In this document: positions 51,918 to 61,500 of the stretch, piece after piece | How positions within the stretch are numbered: position 1 is the first letter of the stretch | How the letters are laid out: every line of letters starts with the position of its first letter | Source of the DNA: Phytopseudomonas daroniae | GTDB taxonomy: Bacteria > Pseudomonadota > Gammaproteobacteria > Pseudomonadales > Pseudomonadaceae | Assembly (NCBI RefSeq): GCF_004327285.1 | Contig: NZ_QJUI01000016.1 | Location: 1 to 64,000 of the forward strand | Reading direction: 5' to 3' | Length of the DNA stretch: 64,000 bases | Program-made: the position numbers and the translations under genes | The notes under the pieces: model-generated | What the model was told of the DNA's origin: nothing | What the model saw: only the letters and a program-made list of their open reading frames with translations | The model's database searches: none

Positions 51918-52869
51918 GCTTAAGGCGCTCGAAGGAATCTCCCTGGACGTGTTGCGGGTGTTCGAGTCTGCAGCGCGCCACTTGAGCTTTACCGCCGCAG
52001 CGGCTGAGCTCGGTAGCAGCCAGCCGGCCATCAGTCAGCAGATCAAGCGCCTGGAAGAACGGTTGGCGACCCGCCTGTTCGACCGCGTTTACCGTGGAAT
52101 CGTGCTGACCGAAGCCGGCGAAACGCTGCTGGGCCCGGTTCAGGAGGGCCTGGCAGTCCTGGATGCCGGCCTGGAGGCGGTGGTCGGGCGGCAGCAGCAC
52201 GAGGTGCTGCAGGTCGCCACCGATTTCGCCTTCGCCGCCTATTGGCTGATGCCACGGCTGCAGCGTTTCCATCAGTTGTATCCGGAGGTCGATGTCAGCC
52301 TGGTCACCAGCGAGCGTGATATGGCCAGCCTGCCGGCGGAGATCGATGTCGCCATCTCCTTTGGCGACGGGCGCCTGAAGAATGGCCAGGTGCACCTGCT
52401 GTTCGAGGAGGAAGCGTTTCCAGTGTGCAGCCCGCATTTGCTCAACGGCCAGAGCGCCTCCGCCAATGAACTACTGGCGCGCCTGCCGTTGTTGCACTTG
52501 CGCCCGGAAAACCGCTCGCGCTGGTTCGACTGGAATGGTCTGTTTCGCGCCCTGGGCATCGCCGAAACGCCCATCCCCGGCAGCCTGCGCTTCGACAACT
52601 ACACTTTGCTTATCCAGGCCGCCATCGCTGGCCAGGGCGTGGCCATCGGCTGGCGCCATCTGGTCGACGAGCTGCTGGCCCAGGGTCTGCTCCGCCGTAT
52701 CGACGGCCGCACCGCAACCTCCGAATTCGGCTATTACGTGGTGCTGCCCGAACGCAAACGGCGGGTACGGCTGGTGCAGAACTTCGTCGACTGGTTGCGT
52801 GACGAACTGTTGCGCGAGACGCTGCCGCCTCTGCAGGGTGCGATCAATCCACGGGGAATCGCCATATGA
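51916..52869 (+). CDS. LysR regulator of choline-sulfate use
   Basis: 317 residues. The N-terminal HTH is LDVLRVFESAARHLSFTAAAAELGSSQPAISQQIKRLEERL; the effector domain starts near residue 95. It closely resembles the GcvA-like subgroup that sits beside betC in pseudomonads and rhizobia (choline-sulfate-utilisation factor). It is divergent from betC, and its stop overlaps the next gene by 4 bp (ATGA). Confidence 0.9.
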   Translation: MLKALEGISLDVLRVFESAARHLSFTAAAAELGSSQPAISQQIKRLEERLATRLFDRVYRGIVLTEAGETLLGPVQEGLAVLDAGLEAVVGRQQHEVLQVATDFAFAAYWLMPRLQRFHQLYPEVDVSLVTSERDMASLPAEIDVAISFGDGRLKNGQVHLLFEEEAFPVCSPHLLNGQSASANELLARLPLLHLRPENRSRWFDWNGLFRALGIAETPIPGSLRFDNYTLLIQAAIAGQGVAIGWRHLVDELLAQGLLRRIDGRTATSEFGYYVVLPERKRRVRLVQNFVDWLRDELLRETLPPLQGAINPRGIAI

Positions 52870-53228
52870 CCGATATCCGCATCCGCGGCTACCACGCCCA
52901 TGTGTATTTCGATGCCAGCAGCCTGGAGCAGGCGCGCAGGCTGTGCGAATCCGCTGCGGCACGCTTTGCAGTGAAGATGGGGCGCATGCACCAGAAGCCC
53001 GTGGGCCCGCACCCGGACTGGAGCTGCCAACTGGCGTTTGGCGTCGAGCTGTTCGGCGAGTTGATCCCCTGGTTGATGCTCAATCGCGGCGAGCTGGTGG
53101 TCTTTATCCACCCGATCACCGGCAATGACCTGATCGACCACCGCGACCGCGCCCTGTGGATGGGCGCGGTACGGCCGCTGGATCTATCGGGTCTGTCGGA
53201 AGGTGGGCCGCTGACCTTTGAGCTTTGA
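52866..53228 (+). CDS. DOPA 4,5-dioxygenase-family protein
   Basis: 120 residues: IRGYHAHVYFDA at the start, then MGRMHQKPVGPHPDWSCQLAF and VVFIHPITGNDLIDH, giving the conserved His residues (HAH, GPHP, HP, DH) of the DOPA dioxygenase fold (PF08883 type). Bacterial members have been shown to open catecholic rings in vitro, but their role is unclear. It is coupled to the LysR gene by a 4-bp overlap, an odd partner for a choline-sulfate regulator. Confidence 0.88.
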   Translation: MTDIRIRGYHAHVYFDASSLEQARRLCESAAARFAVKMGRMHQKPVGPHPDWSCQLAFGVELFGELIPWLMLNRGELVVFIHPITGNDLIDHRDRALWMGAVRPLDLSGLSEGGPLTFEL

Positions 53229-53292
53229 GCACCTCTGACGCAGGGGTTCTGGCACGGTATGATCCGCGCCTGATTTTTCGAGAGCCCGTGCC

Positions 53293-54156
53293 ATGCCCTA
53301 CCTGCTCGCTGTTACCGTCCTCTGGGCGTTTTCCTTCAGCCTGATCGGCGAATACCTGGCGGGCCGGGTCGACAGCGATTTTGCCGTGCTGGCGCGGGTG
53401 GCTGTGGCGGCACTGGTGTTCCTGCCGTTCACCCTCTGGCGTGGGCTACCGCGGCGTTTACTGGCTGGCTTCTGGTTGGCTGGGGCGCTGCAGTTCGGGG
53501 TCACCTACCTGTGTCTGTACCGCAGTTTCCAGGTGTTGACGGTGCCGGAGGTGCTGCTGTTCACCGTGCTCACGCCGATCTACGTAACCCTGCTCGATGA
53601 CGCCCTGGCGCGCCGCTTCAGCCCCTGGTCGCTGGTCGCCGCACTGGTCGCGGTGGGCGGCGGCGTGGTGATCCGCTTCGAGCGTCTGGAAGGTGAATAC
53701 CTGATCGGCTTCCTGCTGCTGCAACTGGCCAATCTCACTTTCGCGGCCGGCCAGGTGCTATGCCGCCAGTTGCTGCTGCGCTACCCGACCGAGCAGCCGC
53801 TGCATCGCTTTTTCGGCCACTTCTTCCTGGGTGCCATGCTGCTGGTGTTGCCGTCGTTCCTGCTCTTCGGCAACCCGGACAAGCTGCCGCAAACCGCGCT
53901 GCAATGGGGCATCCTCTTGTGGATGGGTCTGTTCGCCACGGCGCTGGGGCTGTTCTGGTGGGTCAAGGGCAGCGTCAAGGTGGATGCCGGCACCCTGGCG
54001 GTGCTCAACGAGCTACACGTGCCTGCCGGCTTGCTGGTGAACCTGCTGATCTGGAATCGCGACGCCGATATTCCCCGGCTGGCGCTGGGTGGCGCGATCA
54101 TTCTCGCCTCGCTGTGGCTGAATCGCCTGGGGCGTCGGCGATCTATCGCCGGTTGA
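53293..54156 (+). CDS. EamA/DMT-superfamily transporter
   Basis: 287 residues, ten predicted helices in two EamA halves (start PYLLAVTVLWAFSFSLIGEYLAGRVDSDF; second half from about residue 145). It is of the carboxylate/amino-acid/amine exporter group. The ATG is 64 bp past the DOPA-dioxygenase-like gene. The cargo cannot be read from the sequence. Confidence 0.87.
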   Translation: MPYLLAVTVLWAFSFSLIGEYLAGRVDSDFAVLARVAVAALVFLPFTLWRGLPRRLLAGFWLAGALQFGVTYLCLYRSFQVLTVPEVLLFTVLTPIYVTLLDDALARRFSPWSLVAALVAVGGGVVIRFERLEGEYLIGFLLLQLANLTFAAGQVLCRQLLLRYPTEQPLHRFFGHFFLGAMLLVLPSFLLFGNPDKLPQTALQWGILLWMGLFATALGLFWWVKGSVKVDAGTLAVLNELHVPAGLLVNLLIWNRDADIPRLALGGAIILASLWLNRLGRRRSIAG

Positions 54157-54329
54157 TCCATTTATCGGAGAATGGGAACCCGCCTTGACGGGTGCTAACA
54201 TCGCACCTTCAATTGCATACGCAATCAGCTGTTTTCCAAACCCTATTTATTTTGAGTAGGGCCACGGATGACGTTCTTCCACCGGCATGGAGCGCCTTTT
54301 CAGCCATCTCTTGCTTAGTGAATGCCATC

Positions 54330-55235
54330 GTGAATATTCGTCGCCCCTTCGCCAGCGTCGCTCTGGCCTGCCTGTTCATCGTCTCGCCTCTGGCCGCCAA
54401 AGCTGCCGCCCCCGCCAAGCAGGAACTCGCCTCCGGTAGTGCTCTGCTGGTCGACCTGAGCACCAACAAGGTGCTGTATTCCAGTAATTCCGACATGGTG
54501 GTGCCGATCGCTTCGGTGACCAAGCTGATGACCGCGATGGTCACCCTCGACGCCAAGCTGCCGCTGACCGAGCAACTGCCGGTGATCATCCAGGACGTGC
54601 ACGACATGCGTGGCGTGTATTCGCGCGTGCGACTGGGCAGCGAGATCAGCCGCCGCGAGATGCTGCTGCTGACCCTGATGTCGTCCGAGAACCGCGCTGC
54701 CTCCAGCCTTGCCCATCATTATCCGGGTGGCGTCACTGCTTTCGTCGCGGCGATGAACGCCAAGGCTCGCGCCCTCGGTATGACCCAGACCCGCTATGTC
54801 GAACCTACCGGTCTATCCGAGCACAACGTCTCCAGCGCCAACGACCTGGTGAAGCTGCTCAAGGCGACGAGCAAATATCCGCTGATCGGTGAGCTCAGCG
54901 CGACGCCGGAAAAGACCGTGGCTTTCCACAAACCCAACTACACCCTGGGTTTCCGCAATACCAACGGCCTGACCCGCAAGGCCGACTGGGATGTGCAGCT
55001 GACCAAGACCGGCTTCACCAACCGCGCCGGGCACTGCCTGGTGATGCGCACCACCATGGCCGGCAAGCCCGTGGCCTTCGTGGTGCTCGACGCCTTCGGC
55101 AAGTACACCCACATGGCCGACGCCAGCCGCCTGCGCAAGTGGGTGGAAACCGGCAAGGTCACACCGGTCGCGCCCGCCGCTCTCGCCTACAAACAGCAGC
55201 GTGCTTCGCAACGCCAGCTGCAGGCCGCCCAGTAG
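54330..55235 (+). CDS. pbpG: D-alanyl-D-alanine endopeptidase PbpG (PBP7)
   Basis: About 301 residues from a GTG at 54330, which gives a clean signal peptide (RRPFASVALACLFIVSPLAAKA); longer in-frame starts lack one, and the exact start is uncertain. The penicillin-binding motifs are SVTK (Ser62-Lys65), SEN in MSSENRAASSLAH, and KTG in TKTGFTNRAGHC. This is the low-molecular-weight PBP7 type (S11 family) that trims peptidoglycan cross-links in the periplasm. Confidence 0.9.
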   Translation: MNIRRPFASVALACLFIVSPLAAKAAAPAKQELASGSALLVDLSTNKVLYSSNSDMVVPIASVTKLMTAMVTLDAKLPLTEQLPVIIQDVHDMRGVYSRVRLGSEISRREMLLLTLMSSENRAASSLAHHYPGGVTAFVAAMNAKARALGMTQTRYVEPTGLSEHNVSSANDLVKLLKATSKYPLIGELSATPEKTVAFHKPNYTLGFRNTNGLTRKADWDVQLTKTGFTNRAGHCLVMRTTMAGKPVAFVVLDAFGKYTHMADASRLRKWVETGKVTPVAPAALAYKQQRASQRQLQAAQ

Positions 55236-55257
55236 GGGTAAGATTCGAGCACCTGAC

Positions 55258-55279
55258 GGCAGCGCATCGTTGCGCTGCC
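55258..55279. other. Perfect hairpin between convergent genes
   Basis: ggcagcgca (55258-55266) and tgcgctgcc (55271-55279) form a 9-bp perfect stem with a 4-nt loop, and an outer cacc/ggtg pairing extends it. There is no T-run, so it may block read-through with Rho or stabilise the pbpG message. Confidence 0.55.
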
Positions 55280-55374
55280 CGGTGCGCCGCGTCAAATGCA
55301 GGCGTTGGTCGGTCGCAGGATCGGGGCGACCCTGCTGGCGAGGTGGCGGACGAGGGCGCCCGCCGCGCCATGGC

Positions 55375-55872
55375 TCAGTTCAGCACGCCGCTGAGAATGG
55401 TGTAGACGATGCCGGTGGTAAGCGCCACCAGCACCATGTCGCTGCCCACGCGCCGCCACTCGTAGCCTTCGTAATGGGGCAGGCCCTGCAGCGCGCGGCT
55501 GTCCAGGCGCTTGCCGTAGCCTTTGGGCAGGGGCTGGCCTTTGACGATGCGCACATCGGGCGGCAGCGCCGGCCCACGGCCGATCTGCTCGCGCCGCTCG
55601 TGGAACGCCTGGTGCACCGAACTGAAATCCTGCGGCGGCTGGCCACGATTCTGCTGCGCCTGTTGCTTGCCAGGCGTTGACTGGCCGCCGCCTGCCTGAC
55701 GCTGACCGTTGCCGGCACCACCGGGCGCCTGGATCTGGTTGCCGCCGACGTGCTGCTGCGAATTGCCGCCGGGCTGATCCTGCCTGGCACCCTGCGGCGC
55801 CGCCTGCAGCATCCCGGCAGTGAGTGTCGCAAGCAGGCCGAGGGTGATGATCGAGGAGGTTCTGACTGGCAT
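55375..55872 (-). CDS. CigR/RcnB-like secreted protein
   Basis: 165 residues: a signal peptide (to MLQA, about residue 24), then a low-complexity Gly/Gln/Pro/Asn-rich stretch to about residue 80, then a folded tail with LPPDVRIVKGQPLPKGYGKRLD, YEGYEWRRVGSDMVLVALTTGIVYTIL. The tail matches the RcnB-type domain of 'anti-virulence regulator CigR' family proteins, with a C-terminal hydrophobic segment that may anchor it. Its role in Pseudomonas is unknown. Confidence 0.8.
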   Translation of the reverse strand: MPVRTSSIITLGLLATLTAGMLQAAPQGARQDQPGGNSQQHVGGNQIQAPGGAGNGQRQAGGGQSTPGKQQAQQNRGQPPQDFSSVHQAFHERREQIGRGPALPPDVRIVKGQPLPKGYGKRLDSRALQGLPHYEGYEWRRVGSDMVLVALTTGIVYTILSGVLN

Positions 55873-56004
55873 GGTGTGATCCTTGCGGTGCGGATGAAGA
55901 GGCCCCGGCCGGTTGGTTCAGGCGGCCGGGTACGCAAGCTTAGGCTGCAACGGCGGGCGAATGCTCCTTTGTAAAGAAACATTTACCTTGGGCGCTGCGG
56001 CTTC

Positions 56005-56910
56005 TCAGCTGGCCATCATCCTGCGCGCGGTACGGCAAGCGGCCAGATCCCAGGCGGCACAGCCTACCGTCTTGAGCAGGATCGGCCGATCCGTTCGTGG
56101 CCATGATGGCAACGCGGCGACCAGGGGGCGCACCTCATCCCAGTCGACGCCGGCCTGGATCAAATCTCCCGCTTCATGCCTGGCACCAGCCAGATCGTCG
56201 GCGAACAGCTGGCTCTGGCCGATGGTTTTCCCGCCGATCTCGACCAGATCGGGCGTGAAGGCACCGACAGCCACCACCAGGCGCCCGGCCAGCGCCGCCT
56301 CGTCATAGACTGGCGTGCGGCTGGTGGTTACGGTTATGACCACGTCGACCGCTTCGGGAATCGCCTGCGCCGGACAAACCGCAAGGTTGGCCTGGGCCCC
56401 GCCGTACCGGGCGCAGAATGCCTGCGCCTTGGCTTCGCTCCTGGAGCGGATCCAGATGCTTGCCAAGGGATACAGCGCCTGTAACGCCTGCACGTGATGC
56501 ACGGCCTGGGTGCCGGTGCCGATGATGAGAATCGACTTCGGCGCCGTCGGCAGCAAGGTCTCGATACCCAGCAGCGAAACCGCGGCGGTGCGCCGGCCCG
56601 TCACGACCGGCCCGTCCAGGGTGAACAGGGGGTGCCCGGTCGCGCTGTCGAAGGCAGCGACCTGGCCATGGATGGTGGGCAAGCCCCGCGCCGTGTTGCC
56701 AGGTTGCACGTTGACCAGCTTGTGGATGGCGATATCGGCAGCGACTGCCGGCATGCTGAGCATGACGCCGTCTGTGCCGAGGGGGACGACCATGCGCTCG
56801 GGGCTGGTGATCAGGCCGTCGGCATACTCGCTCGCGGCCGTTCGCAGGGCGGCGACCAGCGCGTCGAATGGCAGGAGTTCAGCGGTTTGCTGCGCGGTAT
56901 AGATGTGCAT
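56005..56910 (-). CDS. Ornithine cyclodeaminase/mu-crystallin-family NAD(P) reductase
   Basis: 301 residues from MHIYTAQQT. The fold shows the dimer arm, the lysine region DIAIHKLVNVQPGN, GRRTAAVSLLG, and the nucleotide motif ILIIGTGTQAVHHVQAL. Members deaminate ornithine or reduce cyclic imines such as delta1-pyrroline-2-carboxylate and delta1-piperideine-2-carboxylate; the latter activity is likelier for catabolic pseudomonad enzymes. It is 76 bp downstream of the AtoE-type transporter and probably in its operon. An alternative ATG at 56952 adds 14 residues. Confidence 0.87.
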   Translation of the reverse strand: MHIYTAQQTAELLPFDALVAALRTAASEYADGLITSPERMVVPLGTDGVMLSMPAVAADIAIHKLVNVQPGNTARGLPTIHGQVAAFDSATGHPLFTLDGPVVTGRRTAAVSLLGIETLLPTAPKSILIIGTGTQAVHHVQALQALYPLASIWIRSRSEAKAQAFCARYGGAQANLAVCPAQAIPEAVDVVITVTTSRTPVYDEAALAGRLVVAVGAFTPDLVEIGGKTIGQSQLFADDLAGARHEAGDLIQAGVDWDEVRPLVAALPSWPRTDRPILLKTVGCAAWDLAACRTARRMMAS

Positions 56911-56986
56911 ATCCGTAAAGCCTGATGTCGGTGAAAGGATGCGTGAGTTCATGCCCCGTACAGCTCGTCTGTACGGGGCGCGGCCG

Positions 56987-58435
56987 TCAGGAGCCCGGCA
57001 TCACGGGGGGAACGTAGGTCAGGGTGCCGGCGAAGACCCAGAGCAGGAACAGCACCAGCGGGGCGTGCACCAGCAGCTGGGTGAAGGTGAAGCCGACGAT
57101 GTCGCGCGCCTTGAGGCCGAGTACGCCCAGCAGTGGCAGCATCCAGAACGGGTTGATCAGGTTCGGCAGCGCTTCGGCGGCGTTGTAGACCTGCACAGCC
57201 CAGCCCAGATGAACCTGCAGATCGTTCGCCGCCTGCATCACGTACGGCGCCTCGATCAGCCATTTGCCGCCCCCGGAGGGGATGAAGAAGCCCAGCACCG
57301 CGGAATAGATGCCCATGACCACCGAGAAGCTCTCCTGCGTGGCCACTGCGACGAAACCGGATGCCAGCAGGTGCGAAAGCGTTTCGCCCTGGTCGTTGGC
57401 CACCTTGGTCATCATGAAGGCGATGCCGCCATAGAGCGGGAACTGGATCAGCACGCCGCCCACCGAAGGCACGGCCTTGTAGAACGCCTTGATGAAACGG
57501 ATCGGCCGCCAGCACAAGAGCATGCCGAGGGTGAGGAACAGAAAGTTGTAAGTATTGAGGCTGGAGATGGCCAGCAAGGGATCCTTGCCGGTGAACTCGC
57601 CGAACAGCCACACGCCGCTGATGGCCACGATGGCCAGGGTTATCAGTGGCGAATGCTCCAGCCATTCTCCCGGTCGGTTCGGTTTTTCCACCTGGATATC
57701 CGAGTCGTGCAGATCCACGCCGAGATCCTCAGCGGTCTTGATGCGCTCACCGGTGGGCGCCGAGTAATAGCAGACCAGGATCGAGATCAGCAGCAAGGCC
57801 AGGGTCATGACGATCGACTGCCAGAGAAAGATGGTTTCCGTGAACGGCAGCACGCCGGTGATTTCCAGCAGGCCGCTGGGCAGGCTCGCCGGGTTGGCCA
57901 TCAGTTGTGCCGGTGCCGAGCTGATGCCCAGCGCCCAGATGGCCCCCATGCCGATGTAGGCCGCGGCGCCCATGGCCCGGTAGTCCACGCGCAGATCCGT
58001 GCGACGGGCCACGGCGCGGGCCAGCAGGCCGCTGAAGATCAGGCTGATGGCCCAGTTGAAGAGTGTCGATACCAGGCTCACCGTGGCGATCATGACCACC
58101 GCGCCCCGCGCGGTTTTCGGCATCCGCCCCAGGGCGTCGATCAACTTGGACGCTGGCGGCGAGACGGCGACGATATAGCCGGAAATGGCCACCACGGCCA
58201 TCTGCATGGTGAAGGGAATCAGGCTCCAGAAGCCATCACCGAAACCCTGCGCCACTTGCGCGGCCGGAGCCCCCATGGCCCAGGCCCCGAGAGCCACGAC
58301 GATCACTGCCAATGCCGCGAATACATAGGCATCGGGAAACCATTTCTCCGACCAGTTGCTGACGCTGACGGCAATCTTTTCCAGGCGCCCGGAATCATCC
58401 GCCGCTGGTGCGCTTGTTGTGATATCCACGCTCAT
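56987..58435 (-). CDS. AtoE-type short-chain fatty-acid transporter
   Basis: 482 residues with more than ten membrane helices; WSEKWFPDAYVFAALAVIVVALGAW at the start and TQESFSVVMGIYSAVLGFFIPSGGGKWLIEAPYVMQAA in the middle are marks of the TIGR00366/AtoE family. Characterised relatives take up acetoacetate or short-chain fatty acids. It follows the molybdopterin oxidoreductase gene by 159 bp and precedes the cyclodeaminase-family gene by 76 bp. Confidence 0.9.
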   Translation of the reverse strand: MSVDITTSAPAADDSGRLEKIAVSVSNWSEKWFPDAYVFAALAVIVVALGAWAMGAPAAQVAQGFGDGFWSLIPFTMQMAVVAISGYIVAVSPPASKLIDALGRMPKTARGAVVMIATVSLVSTLFNWAISLIFSGLLARAVARRTDLRVDYRAMGAAAYIGMGAIWALGISSAPAQLMANPASLPSGLLEITGVLPFTETIFLWQSIVMTLALLLISILVCYYSAPTGERIKTAEDLGVDLHDSDIQVEKPNRPGEWLEHSPLITLAIVAISGVWLFGEFTGKDPLLAISSLNTYNFLFLTLGMLLCWRPIRFIKAFYKAVPSVGGVLIQFPLYGGIAFMMTKVANDQGETLSHLLASGFVAVATQESFSVVMGIYSAVLGFFIPSGGGKWLIEAPYVMQAANDLQVHLGWAVQVYNAAEALPNLINPFWMLPLLGVLGLKARDIVGFTFTQLLVHAPLVLFLLWVFAGTLTYVPPVMPGS

Positions 58436-58594
58436 GACCTACCCCTCAGTTTTTAGGCGATGCCCATGCGCCATGCAGGGCACGCTTCATTGGTTCTGCA
58501 AGCGGTGCGCACCAGGGCGTGCCGGCTACATGAACCTTCTTGTCGATAACGCCGGTGTCAGGTGCTCGGTGACCTCGTGCGAGGCCCCGACCCT

Positions 58595-61500
58595 CTAGGC
58601 ATCCAGCGTCAGAGTTGTGGCAGGTATCGCCTGACAGCTCAGGCAGACGCGAGCATCTTCCGGATCCTTGCCGTGCAGGTGGACGACTTCGCCCTCCAGC
58701 ACGCGAACCACGCAGCTCTCGCATTGGCCGACCCTGCATCCGCTCGGCAACTGGATTCCCAGCCGTTCGGCAAATGTCAGTAATGGTCCGGCCTCGTTAT
58801 TCCATTCATGGGTTTGCCCACTTCGGGCGAACGTCACGGCAAAACGGCTGTTGCCGCTCGGCAGCACGGCCGGCGAGCGGAACACTTCATTGAATATGTC
58901 GAATCTCGGCACACCGGCGGCTTCCAGCTCGCCGATGATGGTGTCCATCATGATCTGCGGGCCGCACAGGTAATGCAGGGCGCGCCTGGCGAAGAACGCA
59001 TCCGGCACCATGCAGCGGGTGACGTTGCCGAGCACCTGATAGTCGATTCCCGTGCGCTCTGCAGCGAGCGGCGAGCTGTACGCGTCGACCACGCGCAAGC
59101 CCGGCAGGCGTTGGGCAAGAGCCTGCAGACGATGCCTGAAAGCATGCCCCGGGCCATTGCGATTGCCGTACAGCAGCAGGATATCGCCACCGAAGCCCAG
59201 CTCGGCGGCGCTTTCCAGGGCGCTGATGAAAGGCGTGATACCGATCCCGCCGGCATAGAACACCAGCGGCCGATCCGACTTGGCGGGGATCAGGAAGGTA
59301 CCGCTGGGTGCCTGCACCTCCACACGATCACCAACGGCCAGTGCCAGATTGATGTGCGACGACACCTTGCCTGACCAGGGCAGGCCATCGGCATGCTGCC
59401 CCCGGGCATGGCGTACGGCTATGCGATACAGGCGCCTTTGCGGGTCGACCGCCGGGCCGGTCAGCGAATAGGCGCGGGTTTGCTCGCCGTGGGCTGTGGT
59501 GTGAATGCGCAGGGTGATGTGCTGCCCAGGGCGGTAATCCGGTAGCAGGCCGCCGTCGACCGGGCGCAGCAGGACGCTGGTCACGCCCTCGGCCTCGGCG
59601 TGCCGCTCGGCGACGACGAAGTCGCGCATGCCGTTCCAGCGTGCCGGCAGCACTTGCGGCGGGGCTTCCCGACGCAGGTTGCACAGCAGGTCGCGCAGCG
59701 GCACCGAACCGCTCAGCGGGTCGGCATGCTCGGCCGTGGCCAGGCCGTTGTAATGCGTGTTGCCATCGCCGAGCAGCGGCGTTTCATCGAGCCCCAGCGC
59801 CTGGTTGCGCTGCCACCAGCCGAACTCGCCGATCACCACGCGTGGATGCAGGCGGTCGTCGATTCGCGCCTGGAAGCGTGCGCTGCCGCTGGCGGTGGCG
59901 ACCCGTACCCAGTCATCCTCGGCAATGCCTTTTTCCCGGGCCAGCGCCGTGGCAATCGTCAAGGTCGGCGCGAGGGCCTTGCGGCGCAGGCTGGTCAGGT
60001 TGCGATGCTGGCTGTGGCAGAAGTAGCCGTTTTTCGCCGAACTGAGCAGCAAGGGGAAGCGTGGATCTTCAGCCGCTGGCGGCGTCGCCAGCGGCAGCGG
60101 TGGGTAGCCATGTTCCAGCAAACGCTCGGAGTAGAGTTCCACCCTCCCGGTTGGCGTGGCGAAGCCGTCCCGGCGGTATTTGAACGACTCGTGCCGCAGC
60201 GGCACGCGCAGACCCTCGGGGTTCTCGCGCAGCTGGCCGACGCTGAGCCCCAGCGGCTCGAGCATCGCATTCCAGCCTTGCTCCAGCGTGCCGCCAAAGA
60301 AGTCGGCGGCCATGCCCAGACGGTTGGCCAGGGCGAAGACGATATCGTTGTCGGATCGGGCTTCACCCCGCGAGGGCACCATCTGCTGGCGCAACTGCAC
60401 ATGTTCCTGCGCCTCTTCGGAGATTTCGAAACCGATACGCAGACCCTCTCGCTCCCAGGGTGTGTTCACCGGCAGCAGAATGTCTGCGTAGCGGGCAGTG
60501 GGATTGATGAACAGATCGCAGTGGGCATAGAACTCCAGTGCCTGCAGCGCCTGGGTGCCCAAGGCCGCGTCGGCCTGGGAGCTCAGCGGGTTGCTGCCGA
60601 AGGCCAGCAGCCCTTCGATCCGATAGGGTATGCCCTCGAGGATCGCCCGATACAGGTCGCGCGCCATGATCCAGCCCTGCGCCGGCGGGCCCAGCGGTCG
60701 CTGGGCAAGTCCCAGTGCCTTGGCCTGCTGCACCGGGTCGATCAGATCCAGGCCATTGACCACGCGCGCTGCGGCCTTGCCCAACTGGCGATTGCCGCCA
60801 GGGGCGTCGAAGCTGCCGGTCAGCGCGTACAGGCAGGCGATGGCCCGTTCCGTCTGGCTGGCGTTACGCTGCTGCCCGACACCTGACCAGGCATGGTAGG
60901 CCACGCTACTGGCCTCTGCGATCAGGTCGGCGGCACGCCGCAAGTCGTCTTCGTCGATCCAGGTCAGCTCGGCGGTCAGGCCTGGCGTGAACGCTGCGCA
61001 GGCTTCGCGGTACAGGTCGAACGCCGGCCGGCAGGCGACTGCGCCGACCTCGGTCATGACGGTGAAGTGGCCTCGCAGGGCGACGCGAACGCCGGGTGCA
61101 TCCTCCGTCACCTGAGGCATTGCCCTGGGGCGGCCAGCCGCTTCATCCCAGGCGACCAACGCGTCGTCCGCCGAAGCATCCAGGTCGCAGGCGCGCAGGA
61201 AGCGGCCATTGTCTTCACGTACCAGCAAGGCGGCGTTCGACCAGCGCTCGATGAAGCCCAGATCGAAGCGCCCGGATTCGATCAACAGATTCGCCAGGCC
61301 CATGGCCAGCGCTGCATCGGCGCCCGGCTTGACCCGCAGCCAGACATCCGCTTCACGGGCCAGGGCCGTTTCACGAGGATCGATCACCAGCAGCCTGGCG
61401 CCATTGCCTCGGCCGTCGGCAATCGCCTGAGCCTGGGCGAGCCAGGTATTGGTCGGGTTGTGGCCCCACAGCAGGATCAGGCCGGCGTGTCGATAGTCCG

